Positions 35,470-45,894 are shown, counted from the first letter of the stretch. The stretch: 64,000 nt of DNA from Leifsonia sp. TF02-11 (GCF_017565305.1 NZ_JAGEKP010000004.1:248001-312000); one strand, 5' to 3'. Notes: generated from the letters alone by a model not told the origin. Translations and numbers: made by a program.

Positions 35470-36056
35470 GCGCGGCCTCCCCCGTCCGTGGTGCCCGCTG
35501 CGTCGATCGTGCCAGGTTCGTCGATCGTCACCGACTCCTCGCCGTCGATCTCGTCCAGCCGCACGAAGATGCGCTCGGAGGCCGCCGACGGGAGGTTCTT
35601 GCCGACGAAGTCCGCACGGATGGGGAGCTCGCGGTGCCCGCGGTCCACCAGCACGGCCAGCCGCACGGCGCGCGGTCGACCGAGGTCGCTGAGCGCGTCG
35701 AGGGCCGCGCGGATCGTCCGGCCGGAGAACAGCACGTCGTCGACCAGCACGACCGTGCGCCCGTCGATCGGTCCGGGCAGCGAGGTCGGCTGCGGAGCCC
35801 GGGTGGGGTTCCGGGAGAGGTCGTCGCGGTACATGGTCACGTCGAGCGCGCCGACGATGTCGTCGGGCGAGGCCACGGCCTGCGGCTCGATGCGCTGGAT
35901 GTTCTCGGCGATCCGTCGGGCGAGCACGACGCCGCGCGTCGGGATGCCCAGGATCACCAGATCGTCGGTTCCCCGGTTGGACTCCAGGATCTCGTGCGAG
36001 ATCCGAGTCAACGCCCGGGCGATGTCAGCCTGTTGCAGCACAGTACGCGCTGTCAT
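35466..36056 (-). CDS. pyrR: PyrR bifunctional regulator/uracil phosphoribosyltransferase
   Basis: An RNA-binding regulator of pyrimidine genes with weak uracil phosphoribosyltransferase activity. The 196-residue protein has [12 protein letters not shown], the PRPP loop [19 protein letters not shown] and [11 protein letters not shown]. The tail after about residue 170 is an acidic extension beyond the usual 180 residues. It is the first gene of the pyr block, with AAGGAGGT before its ATG and a PyrR-type RNA hairpin overlapping that region. Confidence 0.97.
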   Translation of the reverse strand: MTARTVLQQADIARALTRISHEILESNRGTDDLVILGIPTRGVVLARRIAENIQRIEPQAVASPDDIVGALDVTMYRDDLSRNPTRAPQPTSLPGPIDGRTVVLVDDVLFSGRTIRAALDALSDLGRPRAVRLAVLVDRGHRELPIRADFVGKNLPSAASERIFVRLDEIDGEESVTIDEPGTIDAAGTTDGGGRA

Positions 36057-36070
36057 GCCGACCTCCTTCC

Positions 36071-36086
36071 CCGCCTCACAGGACGG
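36071..36086 (-). promoter_or_regulatory. PyrR-binding RNA hairpin in the pyr leader
   Basis: On the minus strand the leader reads CCGTC-CTGTGA-GGCGG: a 5-bp stem closing the hexaloop CTGTGA, which matches the known PyrR loop CNGNGA and the wider UCCNGNGAGG consensus. It ends 2 nt before the ribosome binding site AAGGAGGT (36061-36068). There is no terminator/antiterminator pair, so PyrR bound with UMP would be expected to block translation, as reported for mycobacteria. Confidence 0.75.
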
Positions 36087-36111
36087 CTGTTAAAGGATGT
36101 CAATTGGGTCG

Positions 36112-36117
36112 AGCCTA
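36112..36117 (-). promoter_or_regulatory. Candidate -10 (TAGGCT) of the pyr operon
   Basis: TAGGCT lies about 25 nt upstream of the PyrR hairpin on the minus strand, allowing a short leader that contains the whole hairpin. TTGACA also occurs nearby at about 36098-36103, but a start driven by it would cut into the hairpin. Confidence 0.35.
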
Positions 36118-36149
36118 GCAGGGGCGCGACCCGAGCGCGTCCGTCGAAC

Positions 36150-36629
36150 TCAGCTGTGTCTTTCCACGCGCAGGATGCAGGTGGCCCCCGGCTTGCCGGC
36201 GGGAAGGGTTCCCGACCACTTCTGGGTGGCGTGACCCGACACTCCACGGACATCGACTTCGTGGACGCCGATGGTCGAACCCGCGGCCTGGAGGGAGACG
36301 TAGATCCGGTAACTCTGCTCGGTCGACGTCGGATTGGTGACCGTCCCGTCGAAACGCGCGGGGGACGCATCGGCCGAGCAGGTACCGAGCTTCACGTCCT
36401 TCAGCGCCCCCACGTAGCCCGTCTGCGTCCCCGGTCTGTGCGTGATCTGAGTGACCGCGCCGTCATGGGAGGCGGCCGCCGCGGCAGTCGGGGTGGTCGG
36501 ATGATGAGGCGCCGATGCCGTGCAGCCGGCCACGCCCATCACCACCAACACCGCCAGGGGAAGGGTCATGACAGCGGCGCGAGCCGCTCTGCCCAGGATG
36601 CTGCTGGTCATCAGGATGCTGCTGGTCAT
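36150..36629 (-). CDS. Small lipoprotein coupled to the repeat surface protein
   Basis: A 159-residue predicted lipoprotein: hydrophobic stretch [14 protein letters not shown] with lipobox VAGC (C36), then a Thr/Ala/His-rich linker and a beta-rich domain of about 95 residues with two cysteines (GTCSAD and ATCILR) that could pair. The domain looks like the small FxLYD-type secreted modules, a tentative similarity. The first 12 residues are a six-residue unit repeated twice (MTSSIL), caused by an 18-nt duplication. The ATG overlaps the stop of the 2209-residue gene as ATGA, so the two are probably made together. An ATG at 36611 is an alternative start. Confidence 0.8.
   Translation of the reverse strand: MTSSILMTSSILGRAARAAVMTLPLAVLVVMGVAGCTASAPHHPTTPTAAAAASHDGAVTQITHRPGTQTGYVGALKDVKLGTCSADASPARFDGTVTNPTSTEQSYRIYVSLQAAGSTIGVHEVDVRGVSGHATQKWSGTLPAGKPGATCILRVERHS
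36594..36629 (-). repeat. 18-nt perfect tandem duplication at the lipoprotein start
   Basis: 36594-36611 and 36612-36629 are identical 18-nt units, each starting with an ATG on the minus strand. The duplication gives two in-frame starts; the outer one overlaps the upstream stop codon. Confidence 0.9.
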
Positions 36630-39600
36630 TCGGAGGCCTTTCTGCGACGGATGGTGATCAGTGCGGACGAGAGGGTCAGACCGGCGAGGATCGAGAGGAT
36701 CGCCAGCCCGGCCGCGAAAGCGGGGAACGAGGTCGCGCCGGTGGCGGCCAGGACTCCGAGCGGGATCACCACGCGGTTGCTCGTCGCTGTCACCGGCTTG
36801 CCGCCCGGGTCGGCGCCGGTCGCGGTCGCCGTGTTCGCGACGGAGCCGGCGCCCAGGTCGGTCCTGGTGAGCGCGTAGGTCGCGGTCGCGGTCACGGACT
36901 GGCCGGGGGTCAGCGTTCCCGGGGTCGCCGGCCAGCTGTAGCGGATCGCGGACAGGCCGGGCAGCGGGTCGGCGATCGTGATCCCCGTCAGCACGACGTT
37001 GCCGGTGTTCGTCGCCAGGAACGTGTAGGTGACGGTTTCGCCGGGGGCTCCCGTACCTCCGGACGTCAGCCGGCCCGACTTCACGAGCGACAGACCGGGT
37101 TCGGGGTGCAGCGGAACCGTGGTCGAATCCCGCCCGGTGACCGTCGTGCCGCGTGGATCGGTTCCCGTGGCTGTCGCGGTGTTCACGACCCGCCCTGCGT
37201 CGACATCGGCCTGGGTGAGCACGAAGGTCGCCGTGGCGGTCACGGACTGGCCGGCGTTCAGGGTCCCGACGGCGCCGGGCCAGGCGTAGGTCAGCGGAGA
37301 CAGCCCGGGCAGCGGGTCGCTGATCGCCACACCGGTCAACGTGACGTTGCCCGTGTTGGTGGCCGTGAAGGCGAACCGGACGGTGTCGCCGACCGCACCG
37401 GTCGCGCCGGCGTCGAGGCCGCCCGTCTTCACGAGGGTGATCGCCGGTGCCGCCGTGATGGACACCGTGGTCGTGTCGTCGCCGGTCACGGGATCCCCGC
37501 CGGGGTCGGTGCCCGTGGCGGTGGCGGAGTTGACCACAGCGCCGGCATCCACATCCGCCGCCGTCAGCACGTACGTCGCCGTGGCGGTGACGGACTCCCC
37601 TGGCACCAGCGTCCCCGGGGTTCCCGGCCACCGGTACGTCAATGCCGACAGACCGGGCAGCGGATCCGCGATCGTGACACCGGTGAGCGGCACGTTCCCC
37701 GTGTTGGTCGCCGAGAAGGTGTAGTCCACCCTGTCACCGACGGCGCCCGCGGCACCGGCGGCCAGACCGCCGGTCTTCACCAGCGCGATCCGCGGAGCGG
37801 GATCCACGGGGACCGTGGTCGTGTCGTCGCCGGTCACCGGATCCCCACCGGGGTCGGTGGCCGTCGCCGTCGCCGTGTTCACCACGGACCCCGCAGTGGT
37901 GTCCGCCTGCGTGAGCGCATACCTCGCCGTCGCAGACACGGACTGACCAGGCGTCAGCGTTCCCGGGGTTCCCGGCCAGGCGAAGGTCAGTGCGGAGAGG
38001 CCGGGGAGCGGGTCCGTGATCGTGACACCGGTCAGAGTCACGTTCCCGGTGTTCGTGGCGGTGAACGTGTAGTCGACCAGGTCGCCGACGGCGCCCGTCG
38101 CGCCCGCGGCGAGCGCGCCCGTCTTGAGCAGGGTGATCCCCGGCGTCTGCGGCACCTGGACCGTCACCGTGTCGTCACCGGTCACCGGATCCCCGCCCGG
38201 GTCGGTGCCCGTCGCGGTGGCGGTGTTCAGCACAGAGCCGGCATCGACATCCGCCTGGGTGAGCGTGTATGCGGCGGTCGCGGATACGGCTTGACCCGAC
38301 AGGAGCGTCCCCGGCGTGCCCGGCCAGGTGAACGTCAACGGTGACAGACCCGGCATCGGGTCGGCGATCGTGACTCCCGTGAGCGTCACGTTCCCGGTGT
38401 TCGTCGCGGTGAACGTGTAGTTCACCGTCTCGCCGACGGCACCCGGCGCACCCGCGGCGAGGCCTCCCGTCTTGACCAGGGCGATTCCCGGAGCGGGCGT
38501 GATGGAGACGGTCGTCGTGTCGTCACCGGTCACCGGGTCGCCGCCCGGGTCGGTGCCCGTGGCGGTGGCGGTGTTGACCACCGCGCCGGCGTTCACGTCC
38601 GCGGCGGTCAGCGTGTATGTCGCCACGGCGGTCACCGACTGGCCGGGGGCCAGCGTCCCAGGGGTTCCGGGCCAGCTGAACGTCAGCCCGGACAGCCCGG
38701 GAAGCGGGTCGGTGATCGTGACACCGGTCAGGGTCACGTTCCCGATGTTCGTCGTGGAGAACGTGTAGTCGACCACGTCACCGGGGGCGCCCGTCGCGCC
38801 GGCGGCCAAGCCGCCGCTCTTGACCAGGTCGATCGCCGGCGTCTGCGGCACCTGGACCGTCGCCGTGTCGTCACCGGTCACCGTGGCGCCACCGGGATCC
38901 GCTCCCGTCGCCGTTGCGGTGTTCACCACCGAACCGGCGTCCACATCGGCCTGCGTGAGCGCGTAGGTCGCGGTCGCGGTGGCCGACTGTCCCGGCGTCA
39001 GCGTTCCGGGGGTGCCCGGCCAGCTGAACGTCAATGCCGAGAGCCCCGCCAGCGGGTCGGTGATGGTGACACCGGTGAGCGTCACGTTCCCGGTGTTGGT
39101 CGCCGTGAACGTGTAGTCGATCGTGTCCCCGACCGCACCGGTCGCACCCGCGGCCAAGTCGCCGGTCTTCACCAGGCTGATCGCCGGCGACTGCGGCACC
39201 GCGACCGTCGCGGTGTCGTCACCGGTCACCGTGGCGCCACCGGGATCCGCTCCCGTCGCCGTTGCGGTGTTCACCACCGACCCGGCGTCCACATCGGCCT
39301 GCGTCAGCACATACGTCGCCGTCGCCGTGGCGGTCTGGCCCGGAGTCAACGTCCCCGACGCGCCCGGCCAGGTGAAGGTCAGCGGCGACAGCCCCGGCAG
39401 CGGGTCCACGATCGTGACTCCGGTCAGCACGGCGGTTCCCGTGTTGGTCACCGTGAACGTGTAGTCCACCGTGTCGCCGACCGCGCCGGTCGCTCCCGCG
39501 GCCAGTGCACCGGTCTTCACCACGCCGATGGCGGGGGTGCGAGCGATCTCGACGGTCGCCGTGTCGTCGCCGGTCACCTGGACCCCGCCGGGGTCCGCTC

Positions 39601-42600
39601 CCGTCGCCGTTGCGGTGTTCACCACCGAGCCGGCGGCCACGTCGGCCGGGGTGAGCGCATACGTCGCCGTCGCGGTCACGGACTGACCAGGGCTCAGCGT
39701 GCCCGGCGTCGCCGGCCACGTGAAGGTCAATGCCGAGAGCCCGGGCATCGGGTCCGCGATCGTGACGGCGGTGAGTGTCACCGTGCCCGAGTTCGTGGCG
39801 AGGAAGGTGTAATGGACGATATCGCCTGCGGCACCGGTCGCCCCCGCGGCCAGATTTCCGGTCTTGACCAAGGTGATCGCCGGCGCGGGAGCGATGGAGA
39901 CGGTGGTCGTGTCGTCACCGGTCACGCTGGCGCCGCCGGGGTCCGTGCCCGTCGCGGTGGCCGTGTTCACCACCGCCCCGGCGTCCACATCGGCCTGGGT
40001 CAGGGCATACGTCGCCGTCGCGGTCGCCGATTGGCCGGGTGTCAACGTGCCCGGTGCTCCGGGCCAGGTGAACACAACTGCCGACAAGCCAGGGAGCGGG
40101 TCCGTGACGGTGACACCCGTCAGCGTCACGTTGCCCGTGTTCGTCACCCGGAACGAGTAGTCCACTCGGTCACCGGCCGCACCGTTCGCGCCTGCGGCCA
40201 GGCCACCCGTCTTCACAAGGGCGATGCCCGGAGCGGGAGTGACCGGGACGGTGGACGCGTCGTCGTTCGTGACCGAGACTCCGCCGGGATCGGTTCCCGT
40301 CGCGGTGGCTGTGTTGACCACCGAGCCGGCATCCACATCGGCCTGCGTGAGCGTGTACGTCGCGGTCGCGCTGGCCGCCTGGCCGGGGTTCAACGTCCCT
40401 GGTGTGCCCGGCCAGGTGACGGTCGGGGCGGACAACCCCGGCAGCGGGTCCGCGATCGTGACGCCGGTCAGGGTCACGTTGCCTGTGTTGGTCACGGTGA
40501 ACGAGTAGTCCACCGTGTCGCCCGCCATACCGGTCGCGCCGGCAGCGAGCCCACCGGACTTCACCAGAGCGATGGCCGGGGCGGGCGCGATCTCGATGGT
40601 CGTCGTGTCGTCGCCCGTCACATCGGCCCCTCCGGGGTCCGTGCCTGTGGCCGTCGCGGTGTTCACCACCGAGCCGGCGGCCACGTCCGCTGCCGTCAGT
40701 GTGTAGGTCGCCGTCGCTGTAGCCTCCTGTCCCGGGAGCAGGGTCCCCGGCACACCCGGCCAGGCGATGGTCAACGCGGACAGCCCCGGCAGCGGGTCCG
40801 TGATCGTGACTCCCGTCAGTGTCACGTTCCCCGTGTTGCCCGCGACGAATGTGTAGTTCACCGTGTCACCAGCGGCGCCCGTCGCACCTGCGGCCAGTTC
40901 GCCCGACTTCACCAGGCTGAGGCCGGGAGCGGGTGCGACATCGACCGTCGCCGAATCGACACCGGTCACCGTTCCACCACCCGGCCCCGTGCCCGTCGCC
41001 GTGGCCGTGTTCACGACCGACCCCGCATCCACATCCGCCTGAGTCAGAACGTAGGCGGCCACCGCAGAAGCGGCCTCCCCGGGCGACAGGGTCCCCGGCG
41101 TTCCCGGCCAGGTGAAGGTCAGCGCGGACAGCCCGGGCAGCGGGTCGGCGATGGTCACGCCCGTCAACGTCACGTTCCCGGTGTTGGTGGCGACGAACTT
41201 GTAGCTCACCGTGTCCCCCGCCACGCCGCCGGCGCCCGCAGCGAGCGCACCCGTCTTGACTAGTGTGATCGCCGCAGCGGAGGCCACCGAGACCGTCGCC
41301 GAATCCGTCGCCGTCACCGAAGCTCCGCCGGGATCCGTTCCCGTCGTCGTCGCCGTGTTCACGACGGACCCGGTGTCCGCGTCCGCCTGGGTCAGAAGAT
41401 AGGTGGCCGTCGCCGCCACCGACTGTCCCGCCACGAGCGTCCCCGGGGTCCCCGGCCACGAGTAGGTCAGACCGGAGAGACCCGGCAGCGGGTCCGTGAT
41501 CGTCACGCCCGTCAACGTCACGTTCCCGGTGTTGGTGGCGAGGAACGAGTAGTTCACGGTGTCCCCGGCGGCGCCGGTCGACCCGGACGCCAACGCGCCG
41601 GTCTTGACCAGGGTGATCTGACCGCCCTGCGCCAGCGGAACCTGCGTCGACGACGGACCCGACTGCGTGGGAGCCGGAGCACCGGGAGCGGTCCCGTGCG
41701 CGATCGCGGTGTTGTCGATGGTCCCGGCGGCGACATCGGCGGCCGTCACCACATAGGACGCCGTACACGTCGTCTGCGCGCCTGGAGCCAGATCGCCGGG
41801 CGGACACACCGGCGCCGTCATCGACCCGCTCCCGGTGAACGTCGTCTCGGTGATCCCGATGCCGGACAACGCCACCGTGCCGGTGTTCGTGACCAGGAAC
41901 GAGTAGTCGATCGTCTCGCCCACCGTCAGCGCGGTCACCGGCAATCCGCCCGATGTCGCGGACTTCACCAGCGACAGCGACGGCGCATCCAGGACGGTCG
42001 TCGTGACCGAGCTCGTGTTATTCGTCTCGTTCACGTCGACGTCGGCACCCGAGACGCTCGCGCCGTTCACCAGCGTTCCGCCGGAGGTCGTCGGAGCCGT
42101 ACCTGTCAGAACGATGGGGCCGAAGGTGGCGCCGGCGTTCAGGATGCCGGGTATCAGCGCGGAGGCGTTGCCTCCGGAGAGATCGATCAGGGACGGGACG
42201 GTGCCGTTCTGCGACGGCGTCCAGCCTGCCGGCGTGCGCGTGCACACCAGGTCGTTGCCCGACAGCGAACAATCCGCTTGACCCGACACGATGCTCGGGT
42301 TGGTCACGCCGGCGGGGACGGCGTCCTTGACGATGAAGCCGTGCGACGTCGAGCTTCCCGCCGCATTCGACACCCGAATCTGCCAGGTGATCGGGCCGCC
42401 CGCTTCCACCGAGGCAGGGCCGGTCTTCGTCAGGGACAGATCCGCCCGCGGCAACCAGGCCAGCAGATGCACTCCGCGTGTCGCCGACAGCGGGTCGCCG
42501 AAGGCTGTCCCCGGGGTGTTCACGGTGATCGTCCTCATCGTGTGGAAGGTGAAGGTCACGCTCGAGATCAGGCCGCCGACCCGGAGCATCGCGTACGGGG

Positions 42601-43255
42601 ACGCGGGCGCCTTGCACGGCGTCGCCTGCAGGGCTGTCGGGAGGTACCTCAGCCGGTTGCTGGTGAAAGTCTGCTTGGACGGATCGAGCGGCGAGTTCAG
42701 CGTGATCTGCCCGGTGGCGGGCGCCGAGCCGTTGATCGCCGAGAACGAGACGTCCTGCCACTGCGCGGCGCACTGGGTGACCGGTGTGGTGTTGGTCTCC
42801 GTTCCTGTCGCGAGCCCCAGGACGGGATTGATCACCGGATGAGGGAAGGTCACGGTCGTCGTGTGCGTCACGCACTCCGCGGTGTACCCCACGGCCGTGT
42901 TGGAGCCCAGGCATCCGGACGGAATCGTCAGCGGCTTCATCTGGATGCTGGTGTCCGACTGATACGTGGGCGTCTGCGCAGGGGCGCTGATCGAGATCGG
43001 CCCGAGCGGGGCCATGTTCCCCGGGTACGGAGCCGTCGCCGTCGTTCCCGCTGTCGTCCACGGGAGGATCTGGGCGTGCTGGGACAGCGCCACATCGGAG
43101 ATCACCGGATCCTCGAGGTCCTCGGCCGCCTGGGCCGGTGCGGACAGCACCGCGAGCGATGCCGCCACGGCCAGTGCGGCGATCACGGCGGTGAATCGCA
43201 CCGGCAATGAACGCGTGAGGGTGTCCGACGACGAGTGGGACCGGGACCGGCGCAT
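36626..43255 (-). CDS. Giant secreted DUF11/DUF7507-type repeat protein with LAATG sorting signal
   Basis: A 2209-residue surface protein. A Sec signal peptide ends near residue 43 (APAQA). A unique region (44-270) and a DUF11-like domain (about 271-424) follow, then one divergent repeat (427-546) and fourteen 116-residue repeats (547 to about 2168) that start with variants of [19 protein letters not shown] and contain [20 protein letters not shown]. The end is LAATG at 2169-2173, a hydrophobic stretch and RRRKASE, the layout of a sortase substrate of the LAxTG (class E) kind. All eight cysteines (115, 128, 162, 214, 329, 338, 484, 497) lie before the repeats. GGAG precedes the ATG. Probably a wall-anchored stalk or adhesin; binding partner unknown. 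No sortase gene is in the window. Confidence 0.88.
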   Translation of the reverse strand: MRRSRSHSSSDTLTRSLPVRFTAVIAALAVAASLAVLSAPAQAAEDLEDPVISDVALSQHAQILPWTTAGTTATAPYPGNMAPLGPISISAPAQTPTYQSDTSIQMKPLTIPSGCLGSNTAVGYTAECVTHTTTVTFPHPVINPVLGLATGTETNTTPVTQCAAQWQDVSFSAINGSAPATGQITLNSPLDPSKQTFTSNRLRYLPTALQATPCKAPASPYAMLRVGGLISSVTFTFHTMRTITVNTPGTAFGDPLSATRGVHLLAWLPRADLSLTKTGPASVEAGGPITWQIRVSNAAGSSTSHGFIVKDAVPAGVTNPSIVSGQADCSLSGNDLVCTRTPAGWTPSQNGTVPSLIDLSGGNASALIPGILNAGATFGPIVLTGTAPTTSGGTLVNGASVSGADVDVNETNNTSSVTTTVLDAPSLSLVKSATSGGLPVTALTVGETIDYSFLVTNTGTVALSGIGITETTFTGSGSMTAPVCPPGDLAPGAQTTCTASYVVTAADVAAGTIDNTAIAHGTAPGAPAPTQSGPSSTQVPLAQGGQITLVKTGALASGSTGAAGDTVNYSFLATNTGNVTLTGVTITDPLPGLSGLTYSWPGTPGTLVAGQSVAATATYLLTQADADTGSVVNTATTTGTDPGGASVTATDSATVSVASAAAITLVKTGALAAGAGGVAGDTVSYKFVATNTGNVTLTGVTIADPLPGLSALTFTWPGTPGTLSPGEAASAVAAYVLTQADVDAGSVVNTATATGTGPGGGTVTGVDSATVDVAPAPGLSLVKSGELAAGATGAAGDTVNYTFVAGNTGNVTLTGVTITDPLPGLSALTIAWPGVPGTLLPGQEATATATYTLTAADVAAGSVVNTATATGTDPGGADVTGDDTTTIEIAPAPAIALVKSGGLAAGATGMAGDTVDYSFTVTNTGNVTLTGVTIADPLPGLSAPTVTWPGTPGTLNPGQAASATATYTLTQADVDAGSVVNTATATGTDPGGVSVTNDDASTVPVTPAPGIALVKTGGLAAGANGAAGDRVDYSFRVTNTGNVTLTGVTVTDPLPGLSAVVFTWPGAPGTLTPGQSATATATYALTQADVDAGAVVNTATATGTDPGGASVTGDDTTTVSIAPAPAITLVKTGNLAAGATGAAGDIVHYTFLATNSGTVTLTAVTIADPMPGLSALTFTWPATPGTLSPGQSVTATATYALTPADVAAGSVVNTATATGADPGGVQVTGDDTATVEIARTPAIGVVKTGALAAGATGAVGDTVDYTFTVTNTGTAVLTGVTIVDPLPGLSPLTFTWPGASGTLTPGQTATATATYVLTQADVDAGSVVNTATATGADPGGATVTGDDTATVAVPQSPAISLVKTGDLAAGATGAVGDTIDYTFTATNTGNVTLTGVTITDPLAGLSALTFSWPGTPGTLTPGQSATATATYALTQADVDAGSVVNTATATGADPGGATVTGDDTATVQVPQTPAIDLVKSGGLAAGATGAPGDVVDYTFSTTNIGNVTLTGVTITDPLPGLSGLTFSWPGTPGTLAPGQSVTAVATYTLTAADVNAGAVVNTATATGTDPGGDPVTGDDTTTVSITPAPGIALVKTGGLAAGAPGAVGETVNYTFTATNTGNVTLTGVTIADPMPGLSPLTFTWPGTPGTLLSGQAVSATAAYTLTQADVDAGSVLNTATATGTDPGGDPVTGDDTVTVQVPQTPGITLLKTGALAAGATGAVGDLVDYTFTATNTGNVTLTGVTITDPLPGLSALTFAWPGTPGTLTPGQSVSATARYALTQADTTAGSVVNTATATATDPGGDPVTGDDTTTVPVDPAPRIALVKTGGLAAGAAGAVGDRVDYTFSATNTGNVPLTGVTIADPLPGLSALTYRWPGTPGTLVPGESVTATATYVLTAADVDAGAVVNSATATGTDPGGDPVTGDDTTTVSITAAPAITLVKTGGLDAGATGAVGDTVRFAFTATNTGNVTLTGVAISDPLPGLSPLTYAWPGAVGTLNAGQSVTATATFVLTQADVDAGRVVNTATATGTDPRGTTVTGRDSTTVPLHPEPGLSLVKSGRLTSGGTGAPGETVTYTFLATNTGNVVLTGITIADPLPGLSAIRYSWPATPGTLTPGQSVTATATYALTRTDLGAGSVANTATATGADPGGKPVTATSNRVVIPLGVLAATGATSFPAFAAGLAILSILAGLTLSSALITIRRRKASE
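36752..41617 (-). repeat. Fourteen tandem 348-nt coding repeats
   Basis: The DNA underlying residues 547 to about 2168 is a tandem array of 348-nt units with strong nucleotide identity; for example segments encoding TGDDT and the [19 protein letters not shown] block recur almost unchanged. Such arrays can gain and lose units by recombination and are prone to assembly collapse. Confidence 0.9.
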
Positions 43256-43635
43256 GGCAGCTCCAACGACTTGTGACTGCGATTCCCCCGCGGGGCTCTG
43301 GGTTCGCGCCTGGGACCGATCGGAGACCGACGGGCCTTCCGCGCGGCGCCACCCTGCCCGGACGGCCGGGTCGCGTCGTGAAGAGACAGCGAGACCTTAT
43401 GACCGCCGCCGCTCCGGCGGAGCGACTCTGGGCGTCCGCGCAGAGGGCGTTCACAGCGGATCGGAATGCGCAATCCGGGCGAAAGAACGCCGATTTCCCG
43501 CGGTATCAGCGCTCTGACGCGGCAATGAAAGCACGCCGAGGACCACGCCGATGGCCCGTCGTCGTCGATCGACGTCCACCGGACACGCAGTGGACGTCAC
43601 CTACAAGGTCACCTCGCGGGCTCTCCTGCTCGGCG
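43256..43635. other. Gene-free 380-nt region upstream of the repeat protein
   Basis: No coding region with a ribosome binding site is supported here. On the minus strand it would be promoter and leader of the surface protein. It holds a small perfect GC hairpin (43406-43411/43415-43420, loop CTC) and a purine-rich stretch, but no riboswitch or attenuator that I can name. Confidence 0.5.
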
Positions 43636-44370
43636 CTATTTCGACCCGAGGAAGCTCGCGAACTCCTTCTCGTCGCTGATCGATCCGGTGTACTGCGTGC
43701 CGTTCACCAGAACGGTCGGCGTGCCCTGGATCGTGTCGAGGACCTTCTTGCCGTCCACGGTGATCGGTCCGGACTGGGAGTGCGCGGTGTTCGCCTGCGC
43801 CCACGCCTGGTACGGCCCGCTGCGGTCGATGCAAGCGGAGATGTCGGTGATCCCGAGGTCGGTTGCTCGCTTGGCGAGCTGCTTGTCGGTGAGACCGTTC
43901 GAGTTCTCGTCCGGCTGGTCCGTGAAGAGCGCCTGGTAGTAGTCGAGCACGTGATCGGGATCGTGCACACCGACGCAGACGAGGGCCGCCGCCGCCCGCG
44001 TCGAGTAACCGGTGCCGTTCGACGCGCGGTCGAGGAACGTCAACGGGTGAAGGCGCAGCGTGATCGAGCCGTCCTTGACCGCATTCGACAGCGTCTCGCC
44101 GTTCGTCTTCTCGAATGCGCCGCACACCGGACACATCGCGTCGAACCAGATGTCGACCTTCTTCGAGCCGGTGCCCGCCGAGACGAAGCCGCCGTCGAAG
44201 TCGACAGCGGCGTCCGTGCCGGTCGGCGGCTTCGCGGTCGCGACGGGCACGTTCGAGTTGCCGCCGAGCAGTGAGCACGAAGCGACGCCGACCGTCACCG
44301 CGACTGCCAGTACAGCTGCCGCGGCGATCCTGACGAGTCTGCGCCGCGCCTCCGTGCCCTCGCCTCTCAT
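43636..44370 (-). CDS. DsbA-like thiol oxidoreductase lipoprotein
   Basis: A 244-residue extracytoplasmic protein: positively charged start, hydrophobic stretch and lipobox VASC (C32), then a thioredoxin-fold DsbA-like domain with active site CPVC (C80/C83, in FDAMCPVCGAFE) and the cis-proline segment QGTPTVLVNG near residue 215. The family includes disulfide-forming or -isomerising enzymes of actinobacterial envelopes. The ATG overlaps the nusB stop by 4 nt. It lies next to the cysteine-containing surface protein, which is a plausible but unproven client. A further cysteine pair (VCVGV and SACID) lies in the helical insertion. Confidence 0.9.
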   Translation of the reverse strand: MRGEGTEARRRLVRIAAAAVLAVAVTVGVASCSLLGGNSNVPVATAKPPTGTDAAVDFDGGFVSAGTGSKKVDIWFDAMCPVCGAFEKTNGETLSNAVKDGSITLRLHPLTFLDRASNGTGYSTRAAAALVCVGVHDPDHVLDYYQALFTDQPDENSNGLTDKQLAKRATDLGITDISACIDRSGPYQAWAQANTAHSQSGPITVDGKKVLDTIQGTPTVLVNGTQYTGSISDEKEFASFLGSK

Positions 44371-44789
44371 GCGCGCTGCGGGCGGTTCTGTGCGATCTTG
44401 GCGAGCAGTCCGTTCACGAAGCCCGCGGAGTCGTCCGTCGACAACACGGTCGCCGCCTCCACCGCCTCCGAGATCGCCACGCCGTCGGGAACCTCGTCGT
44501 TGAACAGCAGTTCCCAGACGCCGATGCGCAGGATGGCGCGATCGACGGCGGGCATTCGGGCGAGGGTCCAGCCCTGCGCGTACGTCTCGATCTGCTCGTC
44601 GATCTCGTCCTGGTGGTCGATCACACCGTCGACGATCTCGCGCGCGTACAGCCAGGAGGCCTCACGCGTCGGCTCGTTCGCGGCGCGCTCCGCCTCGGCG
44701 GCCAGGGCCTGCGGCAGAGTCAGCTGCCGCAGGTCGGCGCTGAACAGCACGTCGAGCGCGCGCTTGCGCGCCTTGGTCCGGGCGCTCAC
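44367..44789 (-). CDS. nusB: Transcription antitermination factor NusB
   Basis: Binds boxA RNA with S10 in rRNA antitermination complexes. The 140-residue all-helical protein begins TKARKRALDVLFSADLR and has MPAVDRAILRIGVWELLF and STDDSAGFVNGLLAKI. The GTG start shares a base with the efp stop (TAGTG), the normal efp-nusB pairing. Confidence 0.97.
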   Translation of the reverse strand: MSARTKARKRALDVLFSADLRQLTLPQALAAEAERAANEPTREASWLYAREIVDGVIDHQDEIDEQIETYAQGWTLARMPAVDRAILRIGVWELLFNDEVPDGVAISEAVEAATVLSTDDSAGFVNGLLAKIAQNRPQRA

Positions 44790-45352
44790 TAGTCGTTGAC
44801 GCGGCCGAGGTAGTCGCCGCTGCGGGTGTCGACCTTGACCTTGGTGCCGGTCTCGAGGAACAGCGGGACCTGGATCTGGTAGCCGGTCTCGACGGTCGCC
44901 GGCTTGGTGCCGCCGGTGGAGCGGTCGCCCTGGAGGCCCGGCTCGGTGTAGGTGATCTCCAGCACGACGGAGGCGGGGAGCTCGACGTAGAGCGGCGAGC
45001 CCTCGTGCAGCGCGACCGTGACGTTCTGGTTCTCGAGCATGAAGTTGGCGGCGTCGCCGACGACCGGGCCGGGGATGGTGATCTGGTCGTAGTCGCTGGT
45101 GTCCATGAACACGAAGTCCGCGCCGTCCTGGTACAGGTACTGGTAGTCGCGGCGGTCGACGTTGGTGATCTCGATCTTCGCGCCGGCGTTGTACGTGCGG
45201 TCGACCGTCTTGCCCGTGGTGACGTTCTTCAGCTTCGTGCGGACGAACGCTCCACCCTTGCCCGGCTTGACGTGCTGGAACTCGATAACGCTCCAGAGCT
45301 GTCCGTCGATGTTGAGGACGATGCCGTTCTTGATGTCAGCGGTCGATGCCAT
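44789..45352 (-). CDS. efp: Elongation factor P
   Basis: Relieves ribosome stalling at polyproline stretches. The 187-residue protein has the three-domain EF-P layout: an N-terminal domain with the tip loop [12 protein letters not shown], then [21 protein letters not shown] and the C-terminal OB domain ending GDYLGRVND. The ATG at 45352 gives the standard [13 protein letters not shown] start; the open frame upstream is leader. A TAGAAT -10 lies 90 nt upstream. Confidence 0.98.
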   Translation of the reverse strand: MASTADIKNGIVLNIDGQLWSVIEFQHVKPGKGGAFVRTKLKNVTTGKTVDRTYNAGAKIEITNVDRRDYQYLYQDGADFVFMDTSDYDQITIPGPVVGDAANFMLENQNVTVALHEGSPLYVELPASVVLEITYTEPGLQGDRSTGGTKPATVETGYQIQVPLFLETGTKVKVDTRSGDYLGRVND

Positions 45353-45441
45353 GCGCGAGTTCCATTCGGTTTGCGGAAGATTCGGGTGGATGCGGCGCTC
45401 GGCGCCGCCCACGGAGGGCTCGGCGTACGGAGCCCCACAAG

Positions 45442-45447
45442 ATTCTA
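45442..45447 (-). promoter_or_regulatory. Candidate -10 (TAGAAT) for efp-nusB
   Basis: A near-consensus TAGAAT on the minus strand just upstream of the efp leader, overlapping the end of aroQ by position. It suggests efp and nusB have their own promoter in addition to read-through from the aro genes. Confidence 0.45.
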
Positions 45448-45451
45448 GACG

Positions 45452-45889
45452 TCAGCGCGCGTTTCGGCGAATGAACGCCAACGCCATCCGGTACGACTCG
45501 AACCCGAACCCGGCGATCACGCCCGTCGACACCGCGCTGATGACGCTCGTGTGCCGGAACTCCTCGCGCGCGTGCGGGTTGGACAGGTGCACCTCGATGA
45601 CGGTTCCTCCGGCCTTCGTCACGAGCGAGACCGCGTCGCGAAGCGCGTACGAGTAGTGCGTCCAGGCTCCGGCGTTGAGGATGACCGGCGCGCCGCTGTC
45701 GGCCGCTCCGTGCAGCCAGCCCAGCAGCTCGCCCTCGGTGTCGGTCTGACGCAGATCGATATCGAGGTCCGGCGCGTCCTCCTGCAGGACCGCCCTCAGG
45801 TCGTCGAGCGTTCCCGCGCCGTAGACGTCGGGCTCGCGGGTGCCGAGCCGGCCGAGGTTGGGGCCGTTGAGGACGAGGACGGTTGCCAT
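45452..45889 (-). CDS. aroQ: 3-dehydroquinate dehydratase, type II
   Basis: Third step of the shikimate pathway. The 145-residue type II enzyme has VLNGPNLGRLGTREPDVYG (catalytic tyrosine and arginine region), ILNAGAWTHYSYALRDA and EVHLSNPHAREEFRHTS with the catalytic histidine. The ATG at 45889 gives the family N-terminus. It follows the DUF3052-like gene after 5 nt. Confidence 0.97.
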   Translation of the reverse strand: MATVLVLNGPNLGRLGTREPDVYGAGTLDDLRAVLQEDAPDLDIDLRQTDTEGELLGWLHGAADSGAPVILNAGAWTHYSYALRDAVSLVTKAGGTVIEVHLSNPHAREEFRHTSVISAVSTGVIAGFGFESYRMALAFIRRNAR

Positions 45890-45894
45890 GCCGA

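Noticed and set aside
36752-41617. CRISPR-like repeat array
   Set aside because: The repeats are 348 nt, in frame and translated, with no spacer structure and no cas genes.
43256-43340. Possible c-di-AMP (ydaO-type) riboswitch fragment before the surface protein
   Set aside because: Short stretches such as GCGGGGGAATCGC look vaguely similar, but the full set of conserved helices is not present; a covariance-model search would be needed.
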